Origin: Pseudoalteromonas ulvae UL12 | Lineage (GTDB): Bacteria > Pseudomonadota > Gammaproteobacteria > Enterobacterales > Alteromonadaceae | Direction of reading: 5' to 3' | DNA length: 64,000 bases | Assembly: GCF_014925405.1 (NCBI RefSeq) | Contig: NZ_AQHJ01000027.1 | Span: forward strand, 186,001-250,000 | Shown: positions 9,591 through 18,891 of the stretch, one piece after another | How positions within the stretch are numbered: position 1 is the stretch's first letter | Layout: each line of letters opens with the position of its first letter | Translations under genes and position numbers: made by a program | Notes under the pieces: generated by a model | Seen by the model: only the letters and a program-made list of their open reading frames with translations | Databases searched by the model: none | Told to the model about the DNA's origin: nothing

Positions 9591-12500
9591 TTAACTGGTT
9601 AATTTACTTAACAGCCTTCCTGCTTCTTGTTGGACTTCTTCAGGCCCATTATCAATGACATCTTGCACCGCTTTTCGTGCATTTTCTAAGTCTTCAATTT
9701 CAAGATAAGCCCGCGCTAAATCTAACTTAGCTGAAAACCCACCACTTTCGTTATCAACATCCAATCCTTCTTCATCAGCAAGCAATTGGTCAAAATCACC
9801 CAAACCGACATCCATACTGACTTTATCGTAAGGTTCATCTTCTGGTATTTGATCATCACTTTCTTCAAGTAATTGTTCAATATCAAGATAATCCCCATCA
9901 TCGTTAAGGTCATCTTCGTCATCTTCGTCATCTGTTAATGGTTCATCATCTAGAGATTCATCTGCTAGCAAATTATCAAAATCAAGCTCGAACTCTTCGC
10001 TGTCACTATCAATCTCTTCATCATCACCTAGCTCACTTAACAATGAATCAAAATCTGCGTGCTCTAAAGAATCAAGCAAGTCAGCTTCTAATGGAATTTC
10101 ATCAAGCTCATCATCTATAAGAGGCGAACTTTCGACTGACTCATTAAGAAGATCATTGAGTGGTTCATCATCTTGCTCACCATCAATATCATCAAGTTGT
10201 TGCTCTGTACTTAATAAATCGGCTTCCAGATCTGCGATAGACTGTCCCTGCTCGGTCAACTCATCAAATGCATCACCTAAACCGATCGACTCATCGTCAA
10301 TATCTTCTTCAAGTGAGAGATCATCATCTAAATCGGTAGCGAGTTCAGATTGGGCTAATGACTGAGCAAGATCCCGCTCTGCTTGAGAGGTATCGCTCTC
10401 GCCCATTTCTAATTCTGCTAACGCATCATCGAGTTCTAGCTCAGGGTATTCCTCCAGCTCAATACTGGGTGTATCTGCATGGGCTTGCTCTAACTGTTCA
10501 TCAAAATTAATTTCAAGGTCGGCTTCAGTCTCTAACTCAAGATCAACATCCTCAAGCTGAAGATCTTCTTCGACGACGATATCATCGGCATCAAGAAGTG
10601 GATCATCGCCTAAATCAACATCATCTAACTCAGCCGCAAGTTCAAACGAGTCTAATTCATCAGCTTCGAAGTTATCAGTATTTTGATAAGGCTCCTCAGT
10701 TCCAACTTCATTCTCGTCACCCTTAGGCGCTGATTGCTCTGCCAGCTGATCATTTGCGTCTGTCTGTACATCCGCTTCAAGCGATTCATCTTGCTGCTCT
10801 GTCTCGGTAGCACCTGGCTGCGCTAAATCATCTTGTTCGTTATCTTTAGAATACTCAACTTCTTCAACATCGGCTGCCTTGTCCGCAGCGGCAGTTTCTT
10901 GCTCATCAGCTTCAGCGCTATCGTCAGGAACTTCTGATAACAAGTCATCTAAATCATCTTCTTCAACATCAGCTGCCTCGTCTGCAACGACCGCTTCTTG
11001 CTCATCATCTTCGAGATCTAAATCATCTAACAAACCATCAAGGTCGTCGGACTCACTCTCCTCTGCAGATTCAGGTTCAACGTCTAACTCATCAACTTTA
11101 GCGTTATCGTCAGCGACTTCTGATAACAAGTCATCTAACTCATCTTCTTGAACATCAGCTGCCTCATCCGCAGCAGCCGTTTCTTGCTCATCATCTTCAA
11201 GATCTAAATCATCTAACAAACTATCAAGATCGTCGGACTCATCGTGCTCTGCAGATTCAGGTTCAACGTCTAACTCATCAACTTCAGCGTTATCGTCAGC
11301 GACTTCTGATAACAAGTCATCTAACTCATCTTCTTGAACATCAGCTGCCTCATCCGCAGCAGCCGTTTCTTGCTCATCATCTTCAAGATCTAAATCATCT
11401 AACAAACTATCAAGATCGTCGGACTCATCGTGCTCTGCAGATTCAGGTTCAATGTCTAACTCATCAACTTCGGTATTATCGTCAGCGACTTCTGATAACA
11501 AGTCGTCTAACTCATCTTCTTGAACATCAGCTGCCTCGTCTGCAGCGGCCGGTTCTTTCACATCATCTTCAAGATCTAAATCATCTAACAAACCATCGAG
11601 GTCGTCAGACTCATCGTGCTCTGCAGATTCAGGTTCAATGTCTAACTCATCAGCTTCGGCGCTATCGTCAGCGACTTCTGATAACAAGTCATCTAAATCA
11701 TCTTCTTCAACATCAGCTGCCTCGTCTGCAGCGGCCGTTTCTTGCTCATCATCTTCAAGATCTAAATCATCTAACAAGCCATCGAGGTCGTCAGACTCAT
11801 CGTGCTCTGCAGATTCAGGTTCAATGTCTAACTCATCAGCTTCGGCGCTATCGTCAGCGACTTCTGATAACAAGTCGTCTAAATCATCTTCTTCAACATC
11901 AGTAACCTCGTCCGCAGCGGCAGTTTCTTGCTCATCATCTTCAAGATCTAAATCATCTAACAAGCCATCAAGATCATCGTCCTCTGCCGATTCAGGTTCA
12001 ACGTCTAACTCATCAGCTTCGGTATTATCGTCAGCGACTTCTGATAACAAGTCGTCTAAATCATCTTCTTCAACATCAGTAACCTCGTCCGCAGCGGCAG
12101 TTTCTTGCTCATCATCTTCAAGATCTAAATCATCTAACAAGCCATCAAGATCGTCTGACTCAATATCCTCTGCTGATTCAGGTTCAACATTTAGCTCATC
12201 AGCTCCGGTATTATCGTCAGCGACTTCTGATAACAAGTCGTCTAAATCATCTTCTTCAACATCAGCAGCCTCGTCTGCAGCGGCCGTTTCTTGCTCATCA
12301 TCTTCAAGATCTAAATCATCTAACAAGCCATCGAGGTCGTCAGACTCATCGTGCTCTGCAGATTCAGGTTCAATGTCTAACTCATCAACTTCGGTATTAT
12401 CGTCAGCGACTTCTGATAACAAGTCGTCTAAATCATCTTCTTCAACATCAGTAACCTCGTCCGCAGCGGCAGTTTCTTGCTCATCATCTTCAAGATCTAA

Positions 12501-14666
12501 ATCATCTAACAAACCATCGAGGTCGTCAGACTCATCGTGCTCTGCAGATTCAGGTTCAATGTCTAACTCATCAACTTCGGTATTATCGTCAGCGACTTCT
12601 GATAACAAGTCGTCTAAATCATCTTCTTCAACATCAGTAACCTCGTCCGCAGCGGCAGTTTCTTGCTCATCATCTTCAAGATCTAAATCATCTAACAAAC
12701 CATCGAGGTCGTCAGACTCATCGTGCTCTGCAGATTCAGGTTCAATGTCTAACTCATCAACTTCGGTATTATCGTCAGCGACTTCTGATAACAAGTCGTC
12801 TAAATCATCTTCTTCAACATCAGCTGCCTCGTCTGCAGCGGCCGTTTCTTGCTCATCATCTTCAAGATCTAAATCATCTAACAAGCCATCAAGATCTTCG
12901 GACTCATCGTCCTCTGTAGATTCAGGTGCAACATCTAAATCATCAGCTGCCTCGTCCGCAGCGGCAGTTTCTTGCTCATCATCTTCGAGATCTAAATCAT
13001 CTAACAAGCCATCCAAATCGTCAGACTCATTTTCTTGCTCATCTGCTGAGTCATCTTCTTCTGGAGCATTATTTGCCTCAGCTAACATTGCATCAATGTC
13101 ATCTAAGTCATCAAGAGCTGACTCATCGCCATCGAAGCTACTATTTAATAAGTCATCAACTTCATCATCGGACGCGATACCTGTTGAAGCATTACCATCA
13201 AGTAAAGCATCAATGTCATTGTCATCAGAAACAACATCAGTTGGCGTACTCAATTCATCCATGAGCCCATCAATATCGTCTTCTTTGACTGAGTCATCCG
13301 GCTCTAGCTCTTCAGGAATATCAATTTCGATATCGGTATCTGGAAGTAAATCATCATCAGCAGGGCTATCAAAATCTTGCTGAAGCAATGCATCAATATC
13401 ATCATCAGCTAATACATCCGTGCTCGCTTCAGTCTCTGGTAAGTCAGGCACGAGATCATCTAATTCATCCGAACCATCATCAAAGACAAGGTCATCACTT
13501 AACAAACCATCCAGTTCATCTTGATTCAGTAAAGAGTCACCATCCATGTCGTCAATGTCGAGCTCTGGTTCATCTTCTTCATATAGAATATCGTCGGGTT
13601 CAGGTAAGATATCATCACTATCGAGCTCATCATCCAAGCGGATAGAGTCATCAAGTAAGTCATCTAAACTATCATCAGTAAGGTTATCATCCGCTAGGCT
13701 GTCATCCATTGACATAAGATCGGGCGTATCATCAACCTCAAACGGAGGTGGAGGCGGCGCTGGAGCCATGGGTGCTGGCGTGTCAAACATAGGTTCAGGC
13801 TGAGGCTCTGACTTATTTCGGTTTCGGACAAATAAGAATCCACCCACAATAATAAGAATCGCCGGAATACTCGAGAACAAGGCGATATAAAGTGGATCAG
13901 AGAACACTTTTCCCCAATCTGTGCCTTGTTCTTCTTGTGCTAACTTAGCCTTTTGCATTGCAAGTTCTTCATTTTGCAATGCAAGCATTTCTCTAAGCTG
14001 TTGTTGTATTTTACTATCGTTGCCTAGCTGCGCTTTAACAAGTTCGAGCTCTTGTGAGATGAGCTCAAGCTGAGATTTCAGTTTGTTATTTTCAGCTAAA
14101 ATCGCCTCAGCATTACCCACTGAAGATTTGAATTTTTGTTGTAAATCAACCAAATTATCGTTTTGAGTTTGTTTTAATTCATTTAACTCTTTTTTAATTT
14201 CAAGCTTGGCCTCTTCCACATCAGATTGGCGCGCCTGTGTCACTTTCTTTTCGACTAAATTAATTTCATTTGAATCTAATGTGCCACTTTTCTTTTTCTC
14301 CCACAGCTCATCATCTTGATCTGACTTTTGTCTTGCCAATTCAGGTTCGATACTACGGATTTCGCGCATTGAAGGGATTTTTAAATAAGCGCCATCACGG
14401 ATGTGATTGATATTTTTATCTAAGAAAGAATCTGGGTTTTTTTCATACAGAGCTTGCATGACTTGATAAATTGTTACTGAGTTATCAGGTCTGACTTTTA
14501 CTGCGATCCGCCATAAGGTGTCGCTCGACTTTACCGGCCCATACGCTCGGCCTTGTTCACCGTAATCAACCCCCTTTGGGCCTTTTAACCGAGTGCCTTC
14601 ATCAGCAGAACTTAGTGGCATAAGTAATACTGACATTAAAAGTAAAATTGAGGATAAACCGCGCAT
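9591..14666 (-). CDS. fimV: FimV/HubP-family polar hub protein with giant acidic repeat region
   Basis: 1691 aa. In order: signal peptide (residues 1-21), a LysM-like FimV N-terminal domain (about 40-105, SSDTLWRIAVKVRPD), coiled coil (about 120-245), one membrane segment (about 258-277), a very long Asp/Glu-rich cytoplasmic part, and the conserved FimV C-terminal TPR-like domain (LDLARAYLEIEDLENARKAV). FimV and Vibrio HubP organise cell poles, type IV pili and flagella. The central part is made of about 12 copies of a 62-aa unit with the core DLDGLLDDLDLEDD, matching a 186-bp DNA period. FimV proteins are typically acidic and variable in length, but this is at the long end. It lies downstream of asd, as in related genomes. 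Identity is sure from both end domains; the exact function in this organism is inferred. Confidence 0.93.
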   Translation of the reverse strand: MRGLSSILLLMSVLLMPLSSADEGTRLKGPKGVDYGEQGRAYGPVKSSDTLWRIAVKVRPDNSVTIYQVMQALYEKNPDSFLDKNINHIRDGAYLKIPSMREIRSIEPELARQKSDQDDELWEKKKSGTLDSNEINLVEKKVTQARQSDVEEAKLEIKKELNELKQTQNDNLVDLQQKFKSSVGNAEAILAENNKLKSQLELISQELELVKAQLGNDSKIQQQLREMLALQNEELAMQKAKLAQEEQGTDWGKVFSDPLYIALFSSIPAILIIVGGFLFVRNRNKSEPQPEPMFDTPAPMAPAPPPPPFEVDDTPDLMSMDDSLADDNLTDDSLDDLLDDSIRLDDELDSDDILPEPDDILYEEDEPELDIDDMDGDSLLNQDELDGLLSDDLVFDDGSDELDDLVPDLPETEASTDVLADDDIDALLQQDFDSPADDDLLPDTDIEIDIPEELEPDDSVKEDDIDGLMDELSTPTDVVSDDNDIDALLDGNASTGIASDDEVDDLLNSSFDGDESALDDLDDIDAMLAEANNAPEEDDSADEQENESDDLDGLLDDLDLEDDEQETAAADEAADDLDVAPESTEDDESEDLDGLLDDLDLEDDEQETAAADEAADVEEDDLDDLLSEVADDNTEVDELDIEPESAEHDESDDLDGLLDDLDLEDDEQETAAADEVTDVEEDDLDDLLSEVADDNTEVDELDIEPESAEHDESDDLDGLLDDLDLEDDEQETAAADEVTDVEEDDLDDLLSEVADDNTEVDELDIEPESAEHDESDDLDGLLDDLDLEDDEQETAAADEAADVEEDDLDDLLSEVADDNTGADELNVEPESAEDIESDDLDGLLDDLDLEDDEQETAAADEVTDVEEDDLDDLLSEVADDNTEADELDVEPESAEDDDLDGLLDDLDLEDDEQETAAADEVTDVEEDDLDDLLSEVADDSAEADELDIEPESAEHDESDDLDGLLDDLDLEDDEQETAAADEAADVEEDDLDDLLSEVADDSAEADELDIEPESAEHDESDDLDGLLDDLDLEDDVKEPAAADEAADVQEDELDDLLSEVADDNTEVDELDIEPESAEHDESDDLDSLLDDLDLEDDEQETAAADEAADVQEDELDDLLSEVADDNAEVDELDVEPESAEHDESDDLDSLLDDLDLEDDEQETAAADEAADVQEDELDDLLSEVADDNAKVDELDVEPESAEESESDDLDGLLDDLDLEDDEQEAVVADEAADVEEDDLDDLLSEVPDDSAEADEQETAAADKAADVEEVEYSKDNEQDDLAQPGATETEQQDESLEADVQTDANDQLAEQSAPKGDENEVGTEEPYQNTDNFEADELDSFELAAELDDVDLGDDPLLDADDIVVEEDLQLEDVDLELETEADLEINFDEQLEQAHADTPSIELEEYPELELDDALAELEMGESDTSQAERDLAQSLAQSELATDLDDDLSLEEDIDDESIGLGDAFDELTEQGQSIADLEADLLSTEQQLDDIDGEQDDEPLNDLLNESVESSPLIDDELDEIPLEADLLDSLEHADFDSLLSELGDDEEIDSDSEEFELDFDNLLADESLDDEPLTDDEDDEDDLNDDGDYLDIEQLLEESDDQIPEDEPYDKVSMDVGLGDFDQLLADEEGLDVDNESGGFSAKLDLARAYLEIEDLENARKAVQDVIDNGPEEVQQEAGRLLSKLTS
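10862..13030 (-). repeat. 186-bp in-frame tandem repeats inside fimV
   Basis: About 12 units, the first and last incomplete, most 186 bp long (62 codons). The period is directly measurable from the repeated GTGCTCTGCA ending at 12360, 12546 and 12732. Several neighbouring units are almost identical at DNA level, which points to recent expansion or gene conversion. Variation is concentrated in the DNTEVDELDIEPESAE linker. Confidence 0.93.
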
Positions 14667-15009
14667 GCTATTCCTTTACTTTCTGAAAAATATTCGTGTA
14701 TTGAACTGAGAATACACAAACTTGGTTATTATAATTTTGCAAGCTTTGTTCCAATCTCAAACTATAAACCAGATGATCACGAATATCCATTGAAAGACTT
14801 TAAAAATGAACACCTTAGATATTAAATAATTATTTATAGAGCAAAAATAATAAATTAGCTCAATTGCCACCTTCATCTTCTAGCGGCAATAGTTGGTACA
14901 ACGTTCATTTTATTGCTGTAAAAACAACAAAACAGGCACAAAGGCCTGTTTTGTTGTTTTTTCTAACTCAAGGCCAATATAGTGCTAAGCCTTTGCTAAT
15001 TTGATTTAT
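14667..15009 (-). other. asd-fimV intergenic region with asd terminator
   Basis: The 343-bp gap holds a strong terminator for asd at 14928-14963: a stem of about 17 bp (AAACAACAAAACAGGC with its complement) followed on the minus strand by a T-rich tract. The rest is AT-rich and should contain the fimV promoter, which I could not place with confidence. Confidence 0.75.
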
Positions 15010-16026
15010 TTATAGGTAAATTTCGATTAACTTTTCAGCTATTTGAACACTATTTGTTGCTGCACCTTTACGGGTGTTATCCGACACAACCCACATATTT
15101 AGTCCTTGAGGGTGACTGATATCAGCACGAACGCGACCTACATAAACAGTGTCATTACCGCTGGCATCACTCACAGCTGTTGGATAGTCATGCTCATCTT
15201 CAATTAATTCAACCCCAGGAGCCTCGCGCAATAATGACTTAACATGCTCAAGATCATACGGCATACGCGTTTCTAAATGGATCGCTTCTGAATGACCAAA
15301 AAAGACCGGTACTCTCACCGCTGTTGGATTGACCGAAACAGTTGAATCACCAAGAATTTTTTGCGTCTCATTGACTATCTTCATTTCTTCTTTGGTATAA
15401 CCATTTTCAGTGAAGTCATCAATTTGTGGGATCACATTAAACGCGATTTGCTTAGGAAACACTTGGTTGTCCATTGGGCGGGCATTCATGAGGTTAGCCG
15501 TTTGTTTTGCGAGCTCATCGACGGCTTCTTTGCCTGCGCCCGATACGGCTTGATACGTACACACATTAATGCGATCAATACCATACGCATCATAAATAGG
15601 TTTGACAGCAAGCATCAGCTGAATTGTCGAACAATTTGGATTGGCAATAATATTGCGATTACGGTAATCCTCTAAACTGTGTGGGTTCACTTCCGGCACT
15701 ACTAGCGGAATTTCAAAATCATTGCGAAACGCTGATGAGTTATCAATCACAATGCAACCTGCGTCAGCAGCAATCGATGCATATTTGAGTGAGGCTTCAC
15801 TCCCAGCAGAAAAAATGGCAATGTGCGCTTGGCAAAAGTCAAATAACTCAACATCTTGCACTTCAATGTCTTGACCTTGAAATTTGATATCTTCACCTGC
15901 ACTTCGGCTACTTGCCAGCGGGAATAATGACCCGACAGGAAATTTACGATCCGCTAAAGTTTCAATAATTTGACGACCGACAAGGCCAGTAGCACCTAAA
16001 ATAGCTACATTGTATTGTTGAGACAT
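15010..16026 (-). CDS. asd: Aspartate-semialdehyde dehydrogenase
   Basis: NADPH-dependent enzyme making L-aspartate semialdehyde for lysine, diaminopimelate, threonine and methionine synthesis. 338 aa. The N-terminal Rossmann motif is GATGLVGRQI; the catalytic cysteine is in NPNCSTIQ; the substrate-binding segment is QAVSGAGKEAVDEL. The cysteine separates it from the Usg-like paralogues, which lack it. It starts 12 nt after pdxB stops, so the two are probably cotranscribed. Confidence 0.95.
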   Translation of the reverse strand: MSQQYNVAILGATGLVGRQIIETLADRKFPVGSLFPLASSRSAGEDIKFQGQDIEVQDVELFDFCQAHIAIFSAGSEASLKYASIAADAGCIVIDNSSAFRNDFEIPLVVPEVNPHSLEDYRNRNIIANPNCSTIQLMLAVKPIYDAYGIDRINVCTYQAVSGAGKEAVDELAKQTANLMNARPMDNQVFPKQIAFNVIPQIDDFTENGYTKEEMKIVNETQKILGDSTVSVNPTAVRVPVFFGHSEAIHLETRMPYDLEHVKSLLREAPGVELIEDEHDYPTAVSDASGNDTVYVGRVRADISHPQGLNMWVVSDNTRKGAATNSVQIAEKLIEIYL

Positions 16027-16038
16027 AATGAAAATACC

Positions 16039-17178
16039 TTATTTAAGTAACGCTGTATTGCTCGTTGTAAAGCCTAGCTCAGACAACATTAAAGCTTGTT
16101 CATCCGTCGCGCATTCTAGGGTCAAAGCTGAAAATTCACGGCGAATGGGATAATTTTTACGTAAGAAGTCAAAACCCTTCTTTTGTAATTCGGCGCGCAC
16201 AATACCATCATCTCGTCGAATATCATAAACACTATGCACTAACTGGGGCAGGTTTTTGACTTCAAATGAAGCAGACACTGTCATATTGGTTATCGCAGGA
16301 GTGGGTAAAAAGTCGCTTAATTGTAATTCAGCAGGTGTATCAAGCTGTGCACTTAAAGCTTGATAAAGCATTTGTGTGCCTCGCGCTTTGCCCTCAAGCG
16401 TATGCCCTGCAATATGAACCGAGGCAAAATCGACCTTATCTAAAAGCTGTGTATTGATTGTCGGTTCATTTTCCCACACATCAAGTACCACATGATGCTG
16501 ATGCGGCTCAGATAAATACGCGTTTAGTGCCAGATTATCAATCACATCACCACGGCTCGCATTAATCACAATCGCATTTGGTTTAAGTGAACTTAACGTT
16601 TGCTCGTTAAGTAAATGTTTTGTCGCATGGGGGCCATCTTTTATTAACGGCACGTGAAAACTAATCACATCAACCTGCTGAAATAATTGCGATAATTCAA
16701 CAAACTGAAGTTCTGGATATTGCTCTTGAACAAATGGGTCACATAATAATGTCTTGATTCCAATTGCTTGTAACTTACGATGCAATCGGATCCCAATATT
16801 ACCAACCCCGACAATACCGACGACTTTATCTGACAATTCGAAATGATATTGCTGCGATAACGCACACAAAGCACTAATCACAAATTCAGCCACTGCCACC
16901 GCATTACAGCCCGGCGCATTGGTAAACGCGATATTACGCTTAGCGAGTTCATCTTGATCGACATGATCAGTACCGATAGTGGCGGTTCCCACAAATTTAA
17001 GTTGATCAGCAAAACGAAGTAATGCTTCATTAACTGGCGTAACCGAACGAATAAGTAAAATATCCACACCCTTTAACTGTTCCGCAGTCAAAGAGCGACC
17101 ATCAAAACGCGTAACGTGACCAAGGTGAGCGAAGTACTCTTCAACCAGTGGCATGTTTTGATCGGCTAAAATCTTCAT
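16039..17178 (-). CDS. pdxB: Erythronate-4-phosphate dehydrogenase
   Basis: NAD-dependent D-2-hydroxyacid dehydrogenase family enzyme of the DXP-dependent pyridoxal phosphate pathway. The start MKILADQNMPLVEEYF is characteristic of PdxB. The dinucleotide-binding motif is VGIVGVGNIGIRL (about residues 119-131), with catalytic Arg in NASRGDVID and His in VHIAGHTLEGKARG. The 379-aa length includes the C-terminal PdxB dimerisation domain. It lies between fabB, from which a terminator separates it, and asd. Confidence 0.96.
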   Translation of the reverse strand: MKILADQNMPLVEEYFAHLGHVTRFDGRSLTAEQLKGVDILLIRSVTPVNEALLRFADQLKFVGTATIGTDHVDQDELAKRNIAFTNAPGCNAVAVAEFVISALCALSQQYHFELSDKVVGIVGVGNIGIRLHRKLQAIGIKTLLCDPFVQEQYPELQFVELSQLFQQVDVISFHVPLIKDGPHATKHLLNEQTLSSLKPNAIVINASRGDVIDNLALNAYLSEPHQHHVVLDVWENEPTINTQLLDKVDFASVHIAGHTLEGKARGTQMLYQALSAQLDTPAELQLSDFLPTPAITNMTVSASFEVKNLPQLVHSVYDIRRDDGIVRAELQKKGFDFLRKNYPIRREFSALTLECATDEQALMLSELGFTTSNTALLK

Positions 17179-17245
17179 TTAAATATCCTTTATGTGCGTA
17201 TCGCTGCATTGTAGCGGAGATAACTATTTGAAACAGCCCTTTAAA

Positions 17246-17280
17246 CAACAAAAAAGGCCGCTCAACGCGACCTTTTTGTC
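17246..17280 (-). terminator. fabB terminator
   Basis: Stem ACAAAAAAGG...CCTTTTTGT with an inner GC pairing, T-rich on the minus strand after the stem. It separates fabB from pdxB. Confidence 0.8.
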
Positions 17281-17297
17281 AGTATATAAACGGCAAC

Positions 17298-18512
17298 TTA
17301 GCCTTTATATTTTTGCATCACTAACGTGGCGTTTGTGCCACCAAAGCCGAAGCTATTCGACATCACAGTATTCAGTGCTACATCACGCTTTTCTGTCACG
17401 ATATCAAGCCCTACCGCTTGCTCGTCAAGCTCATCAATATTAATTGATGGTGCTACAAAGCCATTTTCAAGCATAAGAAGAGAGTAAATTGCTTCGTGAA
17501 CACCAGCGGCACCTAACGCATGACCTGTCATAGCTTTAGTTGCGCTGATTGCAGGTGATTTACCACCAAATACTTCTTGAATTGCACCTAACTCTTTCAC
17601 ATCACCAACTGGTGTCGACGTACCATGAGTATTTAAATAATCAATTGGTCCTTCAACGGTAGCCATTGCTTGTTGCATACAACGAACCGCACCTTCGCCA
17701 GAAGGTGCAACCATGTCATAACCATCAGAAGTCGCGCCATAACCAACGATTTCTGCATAGATGTGTGCACCGCGAGCAAGAGCATGTTCCAGCTCTTCAA
17801 CAACAACAATACCGCCACCACCAGAGATAACAAAGCCGTCACGATTCGCATCATAGGTACGCGAAGCTTTTTCTGGGGTTTCATTGTACTTAGTTGATAA
17901 CGCACCCATCGCATCAAATTCCATTGCAAGTGTCCAGTGAAGCTCTTCACCGCCACCAGCAAAAACAACATCTTGCTTACCTAATTGGATTTGCTCAACC
18001 GCATTTCCGATACAATGTGCAGATGTTGCACAAGCAGAACTGATTGAGTAGTTAACGCCTTTGATTTTAAAAGGGGTTGCCAAACATGCAGAAGCAGTAC
18101 TGGCCATAGTACGAGGGACCATGTATGGGCCCACGCGTTTAACGCCTTTTTCGCGTAAAATATCGGCTGCATCAACTTGGTGCTTAGATGAACCACCACC
18201 TGAACCTACCACAAGACCGGTACGAGGGTTTGATACTTGCTCTTCGTTTAAACCAGAATCTTCAATAGCTTGTGCCATGGCAATGTACGAATATGCCGCA
18301 GCATCCCCCATAAAGCGTAATGCTTTACGGTCAACAAAATCAGCCACATTGATATCAACTGCACCACACACTTGACTGCGAAGTTTGTATTGCGCAAATT
18401 CTTCGTTGTATTTAATACCTGAACGACCAGCTTGAAGAGATTCTAGTACTTGTTGTTTATCATTACCGATACTAGATACAATACCGATCCCCGTAATTAC
18501 GGCTCTTTTCAT
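17298..18512 (-). CDS. fabB: 3-oxoacyl-ACP synthase I (beta-ketoacyl-ACP synthase I)
   Basis: Condensing enzyme of fatty acid elongation, needed for unsaturated fatty acids. 404 aa. The thiolase-fold active site shows Cys in [12 protein letters not shown], His in [11 protein letters not shown] and His in [12 protein letters not shown], plus the C-terminal [14 protein letters not shown]. FabB rather than FabF is chosen from the start [16 protein letters not shown] and the overall sequence. A single gene bounded by its own terminator. Confidence 0.95.
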   Translation of the reverse strand: MKRAVITGIGIVSSIGNDKQQVLESLQAGRSGIKYNEEFAQYKLRSQVCGAVDINVADFVDRKALRFMGDAAAYSYIAMAQAIEDSGLNEEQVSNPRTGLVVGSGGGSSKHQVDAADILREKGVKRVGPYMVPRTMASTASACLATPFKIKGVNYSISSACATSAHCIGNAVEQIQLGKQDVVFAGGGEELHWTLAMEFDAMGALSTKYNETPEKASRTYDANRDGFVISGGGGIVVVEELEHALARGAHIYAEIVGYGATSDGYDMVAPSGEGAVRCMQQAMATVEGPIDYLNTHGTSTPVGDVKELGAIQEVFGGKSPAISATKAMTGHALGAAGVHEAIYSLLMLENGFVAPSINIDELDEQAVGLDIVTEKRDVALNTVMSNSFGFGGTNATLVMQKYKG

Positions 18513-18891
18513 GGGAGTTCCCTTAGTTACAAACTCAATTGCGCGCTATTTTACGTGCAAATATATATTAAACTGGTCAGCTTTCAGCTGTTATTGACCA
18601 TTAGATGTTAAAAGTGTTGCAAAAAAAATATTTTTTTATGATTTAATTACCTAGTTCAATACTAATAACTCTAATAATTCAAAGTACTTAGTAAGATAAT
18701 CATATTAAAAAATAAATTAAAGTAATTACCCTAAAAAACTTAAATTAATTCTTTTGTACCCCTTCACAAACCTGCGATGAACGACTTTTAATCATAAAAA
18801 CGACCGTTTGATCAGTTTTAGCTGCGAGCCAAAGTTAAAAAAAGTATCATAATGGCCATTCTCTGACTGATATTTAATCACGCTATCCATC
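18513..18891. other. Divergent fabB-mnmC intergenic region
   Basis: 379 bp, very AT-rich, without coding potential. It must hold the fabB and mnmC promoters. TGGTCA (18574-18579) and TGACCA (18595-18600) form an inverted repeat near the fabB start. AACTGGTCAG resembles one half of a FadR site, but the second half is missing, so no operator is called. Confidence 0.5.

Noticed and set aside
11638..13383. 581-codon open frame on the plus strand, very Ser-rich
   Set aside because: It is antisense to the fimV acidic repeats; the Ser runs are the complement of Asp/Glu codons. No ribosome site or domain.
15010..16026. Usg-type paralogue instead of Asd
   Set aside because: The catalytic Cys of NPNCST is present, which Usg-like proteins lack.
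18571..18600. FadR-type operator upstream of fabB
   Set aside because: Only one half-site (AACTGGTCAG) is good; the second half is not at the required distance.
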